From positions 1-64,000 of the forward strand of contig JALSIM010000009.1 in assembly GCA_026990035.1 (NCBI GenBank): a stretch of DNA of 64,000 nt, in the 5' to 3' direction. This document shows, piece by piece, positions 46,256 through 54,852 of this stretch; the stretch's first letter is position 1, and every line of letters starts with the position of its first letter. A model generated the notes under the pieces. The model had not been told where the DNA came from, made no database searches, and worked only from the letters and a program-made list of their open reading frames with translations. The translations under genes were made by a program, and so were the position numbers. This DNA comes from Alphaproteobacteria bacterium (GTDB lineage Bacteria > Pseudomonadota > Alphaproteobacteria > Geminicoccales > Geminicoccaceae).

Positions 46256-46978
46256 TCAGGCGACCCTGAGGGTGTCGAGCTCGCGTCCCAGCACGACGCC
46301 GAACTCGTCGCTGAAGCTGCCGAGCCGCTCGGCGTAGGAATCGAGCATCTCGGAAAGCTTGTTGTAGGCGACCACGGCCGGGATCGCCGCGAGCAGCCCC
46401 ATCGCGGTGGCGAACAGCGCCTCGGCGATGCCGGGGGCGACCACCGCCAGGGTGGTGTTCTTGGTCAGGGCGATCGACTGGAAGCTGTTCATGATCCCCC
46501 ACACGGTCCCGAACAGGCCGACGAAGGGGGCGGTGGCGCCGATGGTGGCGAGGGACGGCAGGCTGCGCTCGAGAGCCGCCATCTCCCGCTGCAGGGTGAG
46601 CTCCATCACCCGCGTCACCCGTTCGATCAGATTGCGCTGCCCCTCTGCGTCGAGGTTGCGCGGCGCCTCCTTCCATTCGGCCATGGCGTTGGTGAAGATC
46701 AGGGCCATCGGATGATCGGGACGCTTGGCGAGACGCCGGTACAGCTCGTCGAGGGAGGCGCCGGACCAGAACACCCGCTCGAAGAGGGCGGCCTTGCGGC
46801 GCAGCCGGCCGAGCCGCACCGTCTTGTCGATGATCACCGCCCAGCACCAGACGGAGGCCAGCAGCAGCAACAGCATGACGAGCTTGACGACCGGATCGGC
46901 GTCGAGGACGAGCTCCAGGAGGCCGGCGCCCGCCGTCGCATCGCCGAGACCGGCGCCGGTGATCAGGTCGCGTTCCAT
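46256..46978 (-). CDS. tolQ: Tol-Pal system motor protein TolQ (ExbB family)
   Basis: TolQ is the proton-channel subunit that energises TolA. The 240-aa product has three transmembrane helices, with [20 protein letters not shown] first, and the MotA/ExbB signature [20 protein letters not shown] near residue 137, followed by [20 protein letters not shown]. The ATG at 46978 gives the family length; further upstream residues are not native. It lies 143 nt after ybgC, which commonly precedes tolQ. Confidence 0.98.
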   Translation of the reverse strand: MERDLITGAGLGDATAGAGLLELVLDADPVVKLVMLLLLLASVWCWAVIIDKTVRLGRLRRKAALFERVFWSGASLDELYRRLAKRPDHPMALIFTNAMAEWKEAPRNLDAEGQRNLIERVTRVMELTLQREMAALERSLPSLATIGATAPFVGLFGTVWGIMNSFQSIALTKNTTLAVVAPGIAEALFATAMGLLAAIPAVVAYNKLSEMLDSYAERLGSFSDEFGVVLGRELDTLRVA

Positions 46979-47121
46979 GGTCGGTCGTTTCCTGCATTGC
47001 GAGAAGAAGGCCGGGCCCGCCGGCGACACGACCGGAGATAGTGCGCGCCTCCGGACGGGTCACGCATCGATCGTGGACACGGAGGTATCGGTTTGACGAC
47101 GAGGCCTGTCAAGCGGGAACC

Positions 47122-47556
47122 TCACGGCACCGGCGGGGGCGGGGAAGCGGCGGCGAGGGCGGCGGGCGGCAGGAAGCGGGCGACCCGTACCGGCCGCATC
47201 CGCAGATCGACCAGCGCCAGGGTGATCGCGATCTCCGCCGCCGGGCCCCGTTCGGTGGCGATCCGCTGCCGCAGCTCGAGGCGCGCCCCGCGCGCTTCCA
47301 GGACCTCGGTCTCCACCGTCAGCATCTCGTCGAGCCGGGCCGGACCGAGGAACTCGATGCGGCAGCGCCGGACCGCGAACTGGACGCCGAAACGCTCCCG
47401 GAGCGCGGGATGATCGAACCCCCACTCCCGCATCATCTCGGTCCGGGCCCGTTCGGCGAACCGCAGATAGTTGGCATGATAGACGATCCCCGCCGCGTCG
47501 GTGTCCTCGTAGTAGACGCGGAAGGTGGCGCGATGTTTCCCCGTCGCCCCGCTCAC
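47122..47556 (-). CDS. ybgC: Acyl-CoA thioesterase YbgC (hotdog fold)
   Basis: YbgC hydrolyses acyl-CoA thioesters and is regularly encoded with tol-pal. The 144-aa product shows [20 protein letters not shown] (with the catalytic Asp) and [16 protein letters not shown]. The GTG at 47556 overlaps the ruvB stop by four nucleotides (GTGA). The C-terminus is Ala/Pro-rich. It is the bridge between the ruv and tol blocks of the long minus-strand operon. Confidence 0.96.
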   Translation of the reverse strand: MSGATGKHRATFRVYYEDTDAAGIVYHANYLRFAERARTEMMREWGFDHPALRERFGVQFAVRRCRIEFLGPARLDEMLTVETEVLEARGARLELRQRIATERGPAAEIAITLALVDLRMRPVRVARFLPPAALAAASPPPPVP

Positions 47557-48587
47557 TCGCCGTTCCCGTCGAAGAGTTCGGGCTGATCGAGGAGCCGGCG
47601 GGGCATCTCGAGGCCGAGATGTTCCCAGGCGAGGCGGGTCAGCAGGCGGCCCCGCGGGGTCCGCTGGAGGAGCCCCTGCTGGAGGAGGAAGGGTTCCACC
47701 GTCTCCTCGAGGGTGTCGCGCTGCTCGGACAGGGCCGCCGCCAGGGTGTCGATCCCCACCGGGCCGCCGCCGTAGTTGTGGGCGATGGCGCCGAGATAGC
47801 GGCGGTCGAGGGCGTCGAGGCCGCGATGATCCACCTCGAGGCGGGTCAGCGCTTCGTCGGCCAGCTCCGCATCCACCGGCCCGTCGCCCCGGACGGTGGC
47901 GAAATCCCGCACCCGGCGCAGCAGGCGGGTGGCGATGCGCGGCGTGCCACGGGCGCGCCGGGCGATCTCCCGGGCGCCTTCGGCGGTGAGATCGAGGCCG
48001 AGGAGCCCGGCTCCGCGGCGGACGATCTCCTCGAGCTCCTCGACGGCGTAGAAGTCGAGGCGGGCGAGGATCCCGAAGCGATCGCGCAGCGGGGTGGTGA
48101 GGAGCCCGGTTCTGGTGGTCGCGCCGATCAGGGTGAAGGGCGGCAGATCGATGCGCACCGAGCGGGCCGCCGGCCCCTCGCCGATCATCAGATCGAGCTT
48201 GAAGTCCTCCATCGCCGGATAGAGGATCTCTTCCACCGCCGGGCTCAGACGGTGGATCTCGTCGATGAACAGCACGTCGCGCGGCTGGAGGTTGGTGAGC
48301 AGGGCCGCGAGATCGCCGGCGCGGACGATGATCGGTCCCGAGGTCATGCGGAAACCGACCCCGAGCTCGGTGGCGACGATATGGGCGAGGGTGGTCTTGC
48401 CGAGGCCCGGCGGTCCGGCGAACAGCACATGATCGAGAGGTTCGCTGCGGCCGCGGGCGGCGTCGATGAACACCCGGAGATTGGCCCGCTGGCGCTGCTG
48501 GCCGATGAAACTGTCGAGCCGGCGGGGGCGCAGCCCCTGGTCGACATCCTCCTCGATCGCCTCGCGGGTGGTCAGCCGGTCGGTCAC
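47553..48587 (-). CDS. ruvB: Holliday junction DNA helicase RuvB
   Basis: RuvB is the hexameric AAA+ motor that drives Holliday junction branch migration with RuvA. The 344-aa product starts at GTG 48587 ([20 protein letters not shown]), has Walker [16 protein letters not shown], Walker [17 protein letters not shown], and the sensor and winged-helix regions ([37 protein letters not shown]). It overlaps ruvA upstream (GTGA) and ybgC downstream. Confidence 0.99.
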   Translation of the reverse strand: MTDRLTTREAIEEDVDQGLRPRRLDSFIGQQRQRANLRVFIDAARGRSEPLDHVLFAGPPGLGKTTLAHIVATELGVGFRMTSGPIIVRAGDLAALLTNLQPRDVLFIDEIHRLSPAVEEILYPAMEDFKLDLMIGEGPAARSVRIDLPPFTLIGATTRTGLLTTPLRDRFGILARLDFYAVEELEEIVRRGAGLLGLDLTAEGAREIARRARGTPRIATRLLRRVRDFATVRGDGPVDAELADEALTRLEVDHRGLDALDRRYLGAIAHNYGGGPVGIDTLAAALSEQRDTLEETVEPFLLQQGLLQRTPRGRLLTRLAWEHLGLEMPRRLLDQPELFDGNGE

Positions 48588-49183
48588 GGGGCGAGCTCCT
48601 TCAGGGCCTCGCGGATGATGCGGTCGATCCCGGCTCCGGCGCCGAGCCGCTCGCGAACGGCACCGGCGACCCGCAGGGCCTCGCTCCTTCCGTAGCCGAG
48701 CCGGACCAGCGCCGAAACCGCATCGGCGAGGGCGTCCCCGCCGACGCCGGGCACCGGTGCGTCGGCGGCGGCCGGCGGCAGGCTTTCGTGCCGGTTCTCG
48801 AGTTCGGCGATGATGCGACCGGCGAGACGCGGGCCGACTCCGCTCGCCCGGGTGAGCGCCGTCCGGTCGCGGGCGGCGACGGCGGTGGCGAGCGCCTCCG
48901 GGGTGAGGGCGGAGAGCAGCGACAGGGCGAGGCGCGCGCCCACCCCCTGGATGTTCTGGAGGAGGCGGAACCAGTGCTGCTCGGCGCGGTTCACGAAACC
49001 GAAAAGCTGGATCGCCCCTTCCCGCATGTGGGTCTCGATCAGCAGTTCCACCGCCTCGCCGACCGCCGGCAGGCCGGCGAGGGTACGGGTGCCACAGAAG
49101 ACCCGGTAGCCGACCCCGCCGACATCGATCACCACCGCCTCCTCCTCGAGCAGGGCGACCCGGCCGCGCAGCAGCGCGATCAT
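48584..49183 (-). CDS. ruvA: Holliday junction DNA helicase subunit RuvA
   Basis: RuvA tetramers bind the Holliday junction and load RuvB. The 199-aa product has the OB domain ([29 protein letters not shown]), the helix-hairpin-helix domain with [20 protein letters not shown] and [19 protein letters not shown], and the C-terminal RuvB-binding domain ([20 protein letters not shown]). It overlaps ruvC upstream by ATGA and ruvB downstream. Confidence 0.98.
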   Translation of the reverse strand: MIALLRGRVALLEEEAVVIDVGGVGYRVFCGTRTLAGLPAVGEAVELLIETHMREGAIQLFGFVNRAEQHWFRLLQNIQGVGARLALSLLSALTPEALATAVAARDRTALTRASGVGPRLAGRIIAELENRHESLPPAAADAPVPGVGGDALADAVSALVRLGYGRSEALRVAGAVRERLGAGAGIDRIIREALKELAP

Positions 49184-49683
49184 CGGCCCGCCGCCTTGGC
49201 CAGCAGCAGGCGGCCGGCGCGATGATGGACGTGGCAGATGGCGACCGCGAGGGCGTCGGCGGCATCGGCCACCGGCGTACCGCAGCCGGGGAGCAGCATC
49301 CGTACCATGGCGGCCACCTGGCGCTTGTCGGCGGCACCGGTTCCGGTCACCGCCCGCTTGACGGTCTTGGCCCCGTATTCGTGGACCGTGAGCCCGGCCC
49401 GGGCGGCGGTCAGCAGCACCACGCCGCGGGCGTGGCCGAGCTTGAGGGAGGAGCCGGCGTTGCGGTTGACCACGGTTTCCTCCACCGCCGCCTCGACCGG
49501 ACGGAAATCGCGGATCGTCGCCGCCAGCGAGTCGTGGAGCCGCTGCAGGCGCAGGGCGAGGGATCCCTCCGCGGCCACCCTGACGACGCCGCAGGCCCGG
49601 AACCGAAGGCTGCTGCCGTCCGCCTCGACGATGCCCCAGCCAGTGTGCCGCAGGCCCGGATCGAGACCGAGGACGCGGATCAC
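49180..49683 (-). CDS. ruvC: Holliday junction endonuclease RuvC
   Basis: RuvC resolves Holliday junctions by symmetric cuts. The 167-aa RNase H-fold protein starts [20 protein letters not shown] with the first catalytic Asp (Asp8), followed by the Glu in [20 protein letters not shown], and the C-terminal [16 protein letters not shown] with the last acidic residues. The start is GTG at 49683, overlapping the yebC stop as GTGA. It heads ruvCAB after yebC. Confidence 0.98.
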   Translation of the reverse strand: MIRVLGLDPGLRHTGWGIVEADGSSLRFRACGVVRVAAEGSLALRLQRLHDSLAATIRDFRPVEAAVEETVVNRNAGSSLKLGHARGVVLLTAARAGLTVHEYGAKTVKRAVTGTGAADKRQVAAMVRMLLPGCGTPVADAADALAVAICHVHHRAGRLLLAKAAGR

Positions 49684-50423
49684 GCGAGCCGTGCCAGGAC
49701 CTCCTCGGAAACTTCGAAGTTGGCCACCACGCGCTGGACGTCGTCGCTTTCGTCGAGCGCCTCGAGGAGCTTGAACAGGGTCTGCGCCTTGTCCTCGGAG
49801 ACCGGCACCGTGGCCCGGGGCCGCCAGCTCAGGGCGGCTTCCTCGGGCGGACCGAAACGCTCCTCGAGGAGCTCGCGTACCGCCGCCAGATCCTCGGGTG
49901 CGCAGCGGATCTCGTGACCTTCCTCGCCGCTCTCGCAGTCCTCGGCCCCGGCCTCGATCGCCGCCTCCAGCATCTCCTCGGCCTCCGCCGCCTCGGCCGG
50001 GTAGCGGATCACTCCGACCCGCTCGAACTGGAAGGCGACGCTGCCGGTCTCGCCGAGATTGCCGCCGTGCTTGCCGAAGGCGGCGCGGATCTCGGCCGCG
50101 GTGCGGTTGCGGTTGTCGGTGAGCGCTTCGACGATGATCGCGACGCCCCCCGGACCGTAGCCCTCGTAGCGCACCTCCTCGTAGGTCTCGCCCTCGTTGC
50201 CCTGGCCCTTGCGGATCGCCCGTTCGATGTTCTCCTTCGGCACGTTGGCCGCCTTCGCGGCCTGGATCGCGCTGCGCAGACGCGGATTGTGGGCGGGATC
50301 GGGCAGCCCCGAACGGGCCGCGACCTGGATCTCGCGCACCAGCCGCGTGAACCGCCGGGCCCGGGCCGCGTCCTGGCGGTTCTTGCGGTACATGATGTTC
50401 TTGAACTGGGAATGTCCGGCCAT
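49680..50423 (-). CDS. yebC: YebC/PmpR family transcriptional regulator or translation factor
   Basis: The 247-aa product is a YebC/TACO1 family protein: [60 protein letters not shown], and [20 protein letters not shown]. Members have been described as DNA-binding regulators and, more recently, as factors aiding translation of proline-rich stretches; which applies here cannot be told. It is the first gene of the yebC-ruvCAB block, as in many Proteobacteria. Confidence 0.97.
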   Translation of the reverse strand: MAGHSQFKNIMYRKNRQDAARARRFTRLVREIQVAARSGLPDPAHNPRLRSAIQAAKAANVPKENIERAIRKGQGNEGETYEEVRYEGYGPGGVAIIVEALTDNRNRTAAEIRAAFGKHGGNLGETGSVAFQFERVGVIRYPAEAAEAEEMLEAAIEAGAEDCESGEEGHEIRCAPEDLAAVRELLEERFGPPEEAALSWRPRATVPVSEDKAQTLFKLLEALDESDDVQRVVANFEVSEEVLARLA

Positions 50424-50597
50424 CCTTCCTCGAACCCGCCGTTGGCGCCGTTCCGGGGCGGAAACTGGGCGCTCTATACCAGAGGAGGAGGGACCACCGC
50501 CAGAGTGGTCGTTAACCCCGGCTTAACCCGCCGGCGCTATATCGGGTGGCCGGCCGCCGGGACGTCCGGCCGGCGGTCCAGCAAGGAGCCCGATCGC

Positions 50598-50945
50598 ATG
50601 CGCAGCCCCCATCCGCCCGCCGAGGGCGACGGTCCTCCGCCCGAGGACCGGCGGCTCTACCGCCGCTATCCGGTGACCCTGCCGGTCCGCGTGGTCCGGG
50701 GTACCGAGACCCTGGAGGCGGGCCTCCGGGACATCTCCCTGGGCGGGGCCGCGGTGCTGCCCGGGCGACCCGACTGGGAGGGCCGCCCGGTGACCCTCCA
50801 ATGCGGTTGCTTCGGCCATCCCCGAGGGCTCGCCGCCCGGGTCCTCCGCGCCACGCCCGAGCGCATGCATCTGACCTTCGAGCTCGACCAGGAGGCGGAG
50901 GACGCGCTGACGATGTTCCTGATGTTGAGCGCACCGCCGGCGTGA
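50598..50945 (+). CDS. PilZ domain protein (putative c-di-GMP receptor)
   Basis: The 115-aa product is a single PilZ-type domain. It contains the N-terminal RRLYRRYPVTLPVRVVRG (an R-x3-R c-di-GMP-binding-type motif) and the second motif region DISLGGAAVLPG, matching D-x-S-x2-G. It could sense cyclic di-GMP and control motility, glycan export or enzyme activity. AAGGAG lies before the ATG at 50598. It is divergent from yebC and followed by the AT-richer gap. Confidence 0.87.
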   Translation: MRSPHPPAEGDGPPPEDRRLYRRYPVTLPVRVVRGTETLEAGLRDISLGGAAVLPGRPDWEGRPVTLQCGCFGHPRGLAARVLRATPERMHLTFELDQEAEDALTMFLMLSAPPA

Positions 50946-51255
50946 ACCTCGGGATTTGATCAAGTCCGATCTGAGAATTTCCACCTAACATTTTGTACTG
51001 GCGTTCGTTTTTCGGGTTTGCTATACATGTATCCGGAAATCCGGGCGATCCGGGGGCGGGATCTTCGCCCGACCGCGACTTGAAGTGACGCGTGATGCCG
51101 CTATCGCGCGCAACACCTTGAGATACATGGATTTTCCGATCCTCGTCTTGGGCCCGTCGGAAATGGATAAACTTGTCGCAAAATTTTCTGCAAGAGTCGG
51201 CAAGGCTTTGCGGTGAAGTCGTTGATGTTTTTAAGTACAGCCAATGCATTTCTCG
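50946..51255. other. AT-richer intergenic stretch with no recognised gene
   Basis: About 310 nt separate the PilZ gene from the predicted small RNA. Base composition drops clearly: for example, 25 of the 60 bases at 51181-51240 are G or C, against a strongly GC-rich background. It contains the 10-bp palindrome ATACATGTAT (51023-51032), three ATCCGG repeats just after it, and an inverted repeat TTTCCGA/TCGGAAA around 51131-51164. I see no convincing coding region; it may hold regulatory sites or a remnant of transferred DNA. Confidence 0.5.
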
Positions 51256-51284
51256 TTGACGTGGATTTCGGTTAAGGATATGTT
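51256..51284 (+). promoter_or_regulatory. Sigma-70-type promoter for the predicted small RNA
   Basis: TTGACG (51256-51261), a 17-nt spacer and TATGTT (51279-51284) give a near-consensus promoter. An A/T-rich upstream stretch resembles an UP element. The predicted start is near 51291. Confidence 0.6.
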
Positions 51285-51290
51285 CGACGC

Positions 51291-51360
51291 GTCAAGTCAG
51301 ACGGTGCCTCCCTCCCTCACTGCGCCCCCGCCGAGCAGCCGCTCGCGGGGGCTCTTTTTT
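51291..51360 (+). ncRNA. Predicted small RNA or attenuated leader (~70 nt)
   Basis: A good promoter and an intrinsic terminator bracket about 70 nt without a credible reading frame. The 5' part contains a pyrimidine tract CCTCCCTCCCTC (51308-51319) complementary to Shine-Dalgarno sequences, a feature of several alphaproteobacterial small RNAs. It could be a free RNA that pairs with ribosome sites, or an attenuator leader for the small gene that starts 45 nt beyond the terminator. No named family is recognised. Confidence 0.5.
51323..51360 (+). terminator. Intrinsic terminator
   Basis: GC-rich hairpin (CCCCCG-C-CGAG with CTCG-CGGGGG, loop CAGCCG) followed by CTCTTTTTT. This is the best Rho-independent terminator in the window. 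A GGAGG immediately follows the T-run. Confidence 0.85.
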
Positions 51361-51404
51361 GGAGGACCTGCGTGTTTGCGCCAACTGCATCGAGGGAAGC
51401 GAGA

Positions 51405-51620
51405 ATGAAAGCTCTGGCAGCGATTCTCGACTACGAAACGGACAGCGACGAGATCCCGCCGCGCGAGGAGCGGCGGGAGGAACGGGGCGAGGCGGTGATC
51501 GGCGCCGCCGTGCTGGTGGCCACCGCCTTCCGGCTGCGGGACGAAACCTCGCTGGTTTTCGCCCTCCGTCGCCTCGCCGATGCGGTGGCGAGCTTCGAGA
51601 AGCAACAGCTCGCCGCCTGA
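51405..51620 (+). CDS. Small acidic helical protein, function unknown
   Basis: The 71-aa product starts MKALAAILDYETDSDEIPPR, continues with a charged Glu/Arg-rich stretch (REERREERGEAVIGA), and ends in a predicted amphipathic helix (LRRLADAVASFEKQQLAA). No family is recognised. Two starts are possible: this ATG with GAGGGAAG upstream, or a GTG at 51372 with an ideal GGAGG six nucleotides away, which adds 11 residues. The gene lies directly after a strong terminator, so its expression may depend on readthrough. Confidence 0.6.
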   Translation: MKALAAILDYETDSDEIPPREERREERGEAVIGAAVLVATAFRLRDETSLVFALRRLADAVASFEKQQLAA

Positions 51621-51740
51621 ATCGCCGGGCCGGAGCGACGCCGTCCGCGGTCGCCGGACCGCGGGCGGCGGCGCTTGCCGCCCGCAGCCGGATCCGCTAA
51701 CCGGGGGGCGTCCGCGGGCCGGCGAAGAGGCGAAGGCGTC

Positions 51741-52022
51741 ATGTATGCGCTCTGCAGGCTGATCGATACGGTCGTCTCCATCTACATCTGGCTGCTCATC
51801 GCCTCGGTCGTGCTGAGCTGGCTGGTCGCCTTCAACGTCCTCAACACCCACAACCGCTTCGTCTGGCAGGTGGGCGAGTTCCTGCACCGGATCACCGAGC
51901 CGCTGCTGGCACCGATCCGCAGCTTCCTGCCCAATCTGGGCGGCCTCGACATCTCGCCCATCGTCCTCATCCTCGCCCTCTATTTCGTGCGCGATCTCGC
52001 CTTCGAGCTGCTCTGCTTCTGA
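51741..52022 (+). CDS. YggT family membrane protein
   Basis: The 93-aa product has two transmembrane helices (about residues 8-30 and 70-90). It matches the YggT family: YALCRLIDTVVSIYIWLLIA, VVLSWLVAFNVLN, and FLHRITEPLLAPIRSFLPNL. YggT relatives are linked to membrane organisation and osmotic tolerance, and CCB3 in chloroplasts is a relative, but the bacterial role is unclear. The ATG at 51741 fits; upstream residues are not native. A DUF167 gene follows, a common pairing. Confidence 0.93.
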   Translation: MYALCRLIDTVVSIYIWLLIASVVLSWLVAFNVLNTHNRFVWQVGEFLHRITEPLLAPIRSFLPNLGGLDISPIVLILALYFVRDLAFELLCF

Positions 52023-52034
52023 TCCGGGGGCGCG

Positions 52035-52382
52035 GTGACGGAACCATGGCGGGAAACCGGCGCGGGCCTTGAGCTCGCGGTCCGGGTGACGCCGCGTGGC
52101 GGCGGCGACCGCATCACCGGCATCGTCGAGGATGCGGCGGGGCGGCGCTGGCTGGCGGTGCGGGTCGCGGTGCCCGCCGAGGGCGGTCGCGCCAATGCCG
52201 CTCTCCGTCGCCTGCTGGCCCGGGCCTTCGGGGTGCCCGCCTCGGCGGTCGAGCTCTTGGGTGGGGCCGGCTCCCGCAACAAGCGCGTGCTGGTGCATGG
52301 CGAGCCCGACACTCTGCTGGCACGGGCAGTGGCGCTGACGAAGGATGCCCCGGGTGACGGGCGGCAAGCTCGGAGGCACTAG
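52035..52382 (+). CDS. DUF167 (YggU) family protein
   Basis: The 115-aa product matches DUF167: [40 protein letters not shown], and the [19 protein letters not shown] end. The fold is known but the function is not. The start is GTG at 52035, with GGGGGCG upstream. It is 12 nt after yggT and 16 nt before folD, so the three are probably one operon. The C-terminal ~15 residues are polar and probably flexible. Confidence 0.92.
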   Translation: MTEPWRETGAGLELAVRVTPRGGGDRITGIVEDAAGRRWLAVRVAVPAEGGRANAALRRLLARAFGVPASAVELLGGAGSRNKRVLVHGEPDTLLARAVALTKDAPGDGRQARRH

Positions 52383-52398
52383 CAGGGGGAGGAGAGCA

Positions 52399-53289
52399 AT
52401 GGCACAGATCATCGACGGACGTGCGCGGGCCGCGGCACTGCGCGAGCGGGTGGCCGCCGAGGTCACGGAGCTGCAGCAGCGCACCGGCGTCGTGCCGCGT
52501 CTCGTCGTCCTGCTGGTGGGCGAGGATCCGGCCAGCCGCGTCTATGTCCGCACCAAGGCCAGGATGGCGGCCGAGGTCGGCATCGAAGGCGAGGTGGAGA
52601 CGCTGCCGGCCGACACCTGCGAGCAGGCGCTGCTGGCCCGTCTGGCCGCGCTCAATGCCGATCCCTCGGTGCACGGCATTCTGGTCCAGCTTCCCCTGCC
52701 GCCGCAGATCGACGGCCGGGCGGTCCTCGAGGCGATCGACCCGGCCAAGGACGTGGACGGTTTCCATCCGCTCAACGTCGGGCGGATGTGGGCCGCCGCC
52801 CGGCCGCTGGATGCCGGCCTGCTGCTGCCCTGTACGCCGCTGGGGTGCATGATGCTGCTGGAATCGGTGCTCGGCCGCGACGGGCTGCGGGGCCGCTCGG
52901 CCCTCGTCCTGGGACGCTCGAACATCGTCGGCAAGCCGATGGCGGCGCTGCTGCTCGGCGCCGACGTCACCGTCTCCGTCGCCCATTCGCGGACCCGCGA
53001 TCTTCCCGCCCGCTGCCGCGAGGCCGAGATCCTGGTGGCCGCGGTGGGCCGCCCCGAGATGGTGCGGGGCGACTGGATCCGCGAGGGTGCGGTGGTGATC
53101 GACGTCGGCATCAACCGCATCGAGACTGCCGAGGGCGGGAGCCGTCTGGTCGGGGACGTGGCCTTCGCCGAGGCGGCCGAGCGGGCCGCCGCCATCACCC
53201 CGGTACCCGGCGGGGTGGGGCCGATGACGGTGGCCTGCCTGCTGCACAACACCCTGCTGACGGCGCGCCGCCAGCTCGGTCTCCGGTGA
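52399..53289 (+). CDS. folD: Bifunctional methylenetetrahydrofolate dehydrogenase/cyclohydrolase
   Basis: FolD interconverts 5,10-methylene-THF and 10-formyl-THF, supplying one-carbon units. The 296-aa product has the catalytic region [20 protein letters not shown] with the Tyr-x3-Lys pair (VYVRTK), the conserved [25 protein letters not shown], and the Rossmann segment [15 protein letters not shown], ending [19 protein letters not shown]. The ATG at 52399 has GGGGGAGGAG upstream. It converges on paaK with seven nucleotides between the stops. Confidence 0.98.
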   Translation: MAQIIDGRARAAALRERVAAEVTELQQRTGVVPRLVVLLVGEDPASRVYVRTKARMAAEVGIEGEVETLPADTCEQALLARLAALNADPSVHGILVQLPLPPQIDGRAVLEAIDPAKDVDGFHPLNVGRMWAAARPLDAGLLLPCTPLGCMMLLESVLGRDGLRGRSALVLGRSNIVGKPMAALLLGADVTVSVAHSRTRDLPARCREAEILVAAVGRPEMVRGDWIREGAVVIDVGINRIETAEGGSRLVGDVAFAEAAERAAAITPVPGGVGPMTVACLLHNTLLTARRQLGLR

Positions 53290-53296
53290 CGGTGCC

Positions 53297-54610
53297 TCAG
53301 CCGCTCTTGCGCAGGTCGATGATCCGCCGGGCCTTGCCCATCGAACGCTCGATGCTGCCGGGCTCGGTCACCCGGACCGCGGCGCTGACCCCGATCCGGC
53401 TCTTGATGTGGTGCCGGAGTTCGGCGGCCGCGGCCTCGCGGGCGGTCTCCTCCGCCAGCTCCGGCCGGCCCTCGACGAGCACGGTGAGCTGATCGAGCGG
53501 ACCGTCGCGCCGAACCTCGAGCACGTAGTGCAGGGTCAGGCGGGGATCCGCCTGCAGCAGCTCCTCGATCTGCGAGGGGAACAGATTGACGCCGCGGATG
53601 ATCAGCATGTCGTCGCTGCGACCGGTGATCTTTTCCATCCGCCGCATGCTGCGGGCGGTTCCCGGCAGCAGCCGGGTGAGATCACGGGTCCGGTAGCGGA
53701 CGACCGGGAAGGCCTCCTTGGTGAGGGAGGTGAAGACGAGTTCGCCCATCTCTCCCTCGCCCAGCACCTCGCCGGTGGCGGGATCGATCACCTCCGGCAG
53801 GAAATGGTCCTCCCAGATGTGCAACCCGTCCTTGGTCTCGATGCACTCCATCGCCACCCCCGGGCCCATCACCTCGGACAGCCCGTAGATGTCGATCGCG
53901 TCCATGTCGAAGCGATCCTCGATCTCCCGGCGCATCGCTTCGGTCCAGGGTTCGGCCCCGAAGATACCCACCTCGAGGGAGGATTCGCGGGGGTCGAACC
54001 CCTGCCGTTCGAACTCGTCGGCGATCGCCAGCATGTAGGAGGGGGTGACGGCGATCACCCGGGGGCGGAAATCGACGATGAGCTGCACCTGCCGTTCGGT
54101 CATGCCTCCCGACATCGGCACCACGGTCATGCCCATCCGCTCGGCCCCGTAGTGGAGCCCGAGACCGCCGGTGAACAGCCCGTAGCCGTAGACCACGTGG
54201 ATGATGTCGCCGGGACGGGCACCGGCGGCCCGCAGACTGCGGGAGACCAGTTCCGCCCAGGTCTCGAGATCGTTTCTCGTGTAGCCGACCACCGTCGGCT
54301 TGCCGGTGGTCCCGGAGGAAGCATGGATGCGTACCACCTGCTCGCGCGGCACCGCGAACATGCCGAAGGGATAGCAGGCGCGGAGATCCTCCTTGGTGAC
54401 GAAGGGAAAGCGCCGGAGATCCTCCAGCGCATGGACGTCCTCGGGATGCACGCCCGCCTCGTCCCACAGCCGGCGATAGAAGGGAACCTGGTCGTAGGCG
54501 TGGCGCAGCGACCATTTGAGCCGGTCGAGCTGCAGCGCCTCGATCTCGTCCCGGCTGGCCAGTTCGACGGGGTCGAGTTCCTCCTTCTTCGGCGCCCGTG
54601 CGTGCCGCAT
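53297..54610 (-). CDS. paaK: Phenylacetate-CoA ligase
   Basis: PaaK activates phenylacetate to phenylacetyl-CoA with ATP, the entry step of the paa pathway. The 437-aa adenylate-forming enzyme has the P-loop IHASSGTTGKPTVVGYTRND, the segment YGYGLFTGGLGLHYGAERMG, the A5-type motif IYGLSEVMGPGVAMEC, and the C-terminal RSDDMLIIRGVNLFPSQIEE. The ATG at 54610 fits the family. The other paa genes lie at 57.1-62.5 kb beyond two unrelated genes; the ring epoxidase genes paaABCDE are not in the window. Confidence 0.97.
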   Translation of the reverse strand: MRHARAPKKEELDPVELASRDEIEALQLDRLKWSLRHAYDQVPFYRRLWDEAGVHPEDVHALEDLRRFPFVTKEDLRACYPFGMFAVPREQVVRIHASSGTTGKPTVVGYTRNDLETWAELVSRSLRAAGARPGDIIHVVYGYGLFTGGLGLHYGAERMGMTVVPMSGGMTERQVQLIVDFRPRVIAVTPSYMLAIADEFERQGFDPRESSLEVGIFGAEPWTEAMRREIEDRFDMDAIDIYGLSEVMGPGVAMECIETKDGLHIWEDHFLPEVIDPATGEVLGEGEMGELVFTSLTKEAFPVVRYRTRDLTRLLPGTARSMRRMEKITGRSDDMLIIRGVNLFPSQIEELLQADPRLTLHYVLEVRRDGPLDQLTVLVEGRPELAEETAREAAAAELRHHIKSRIGVSAAVRVTEPGSIERSMGKARRIIDLRKSG

Positions 54611-54852
54611 CGCAAAACCTCCCTCCCGACGGTGCCTCGGCTGAAACCGGGACCAAGATCATGGCCCGCAATGGAAATTGCAAGACGGTGGAGGCGGCGG
54701 ACGGGGGACCACCCTTCGCGACATCATGATATGCCGAGGCGTTCCACCCGCTGGCCTCCACCCGCCCCCGGGGTCTATCCATCGCGGGAGACGCCGCGGG
54801 GGTGCCGGAGCAAGGCGACGGCCGCATCCGACGAAGCCGACGGGACGGGAAG

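Noticed and set aside
47093-47112. TTGAC-N10-GTCAA dyad near the ybgC end
   Set aside because: The spacer is 10, not 4 as in FNR/FixK boxes, and the site straddles the untranslated gap after ybgC with no sign of conservation.
50956-50963. TTGATCAA as an FNR half-site pair
   Set aside because: The two halves have no spacer, so it is a simple 8-bp palindrome and cannot bind an FNR dimer in the known way.
50512-51249. Minus-strand reading frame beginning in the AT-rich gap
   Set aside because: Its second half is antisense to the PilZ gene and the first half matches nothing recognisable; the translated composition is atypical and there is no good ribosome site.
54723-54730. ATCATGAT palindrome between paaK and the acyltransferase gene
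   Set aside because: An 8-bp palindrome is too short to call as an operator of a PaaR/PaaX regulator without comparison.
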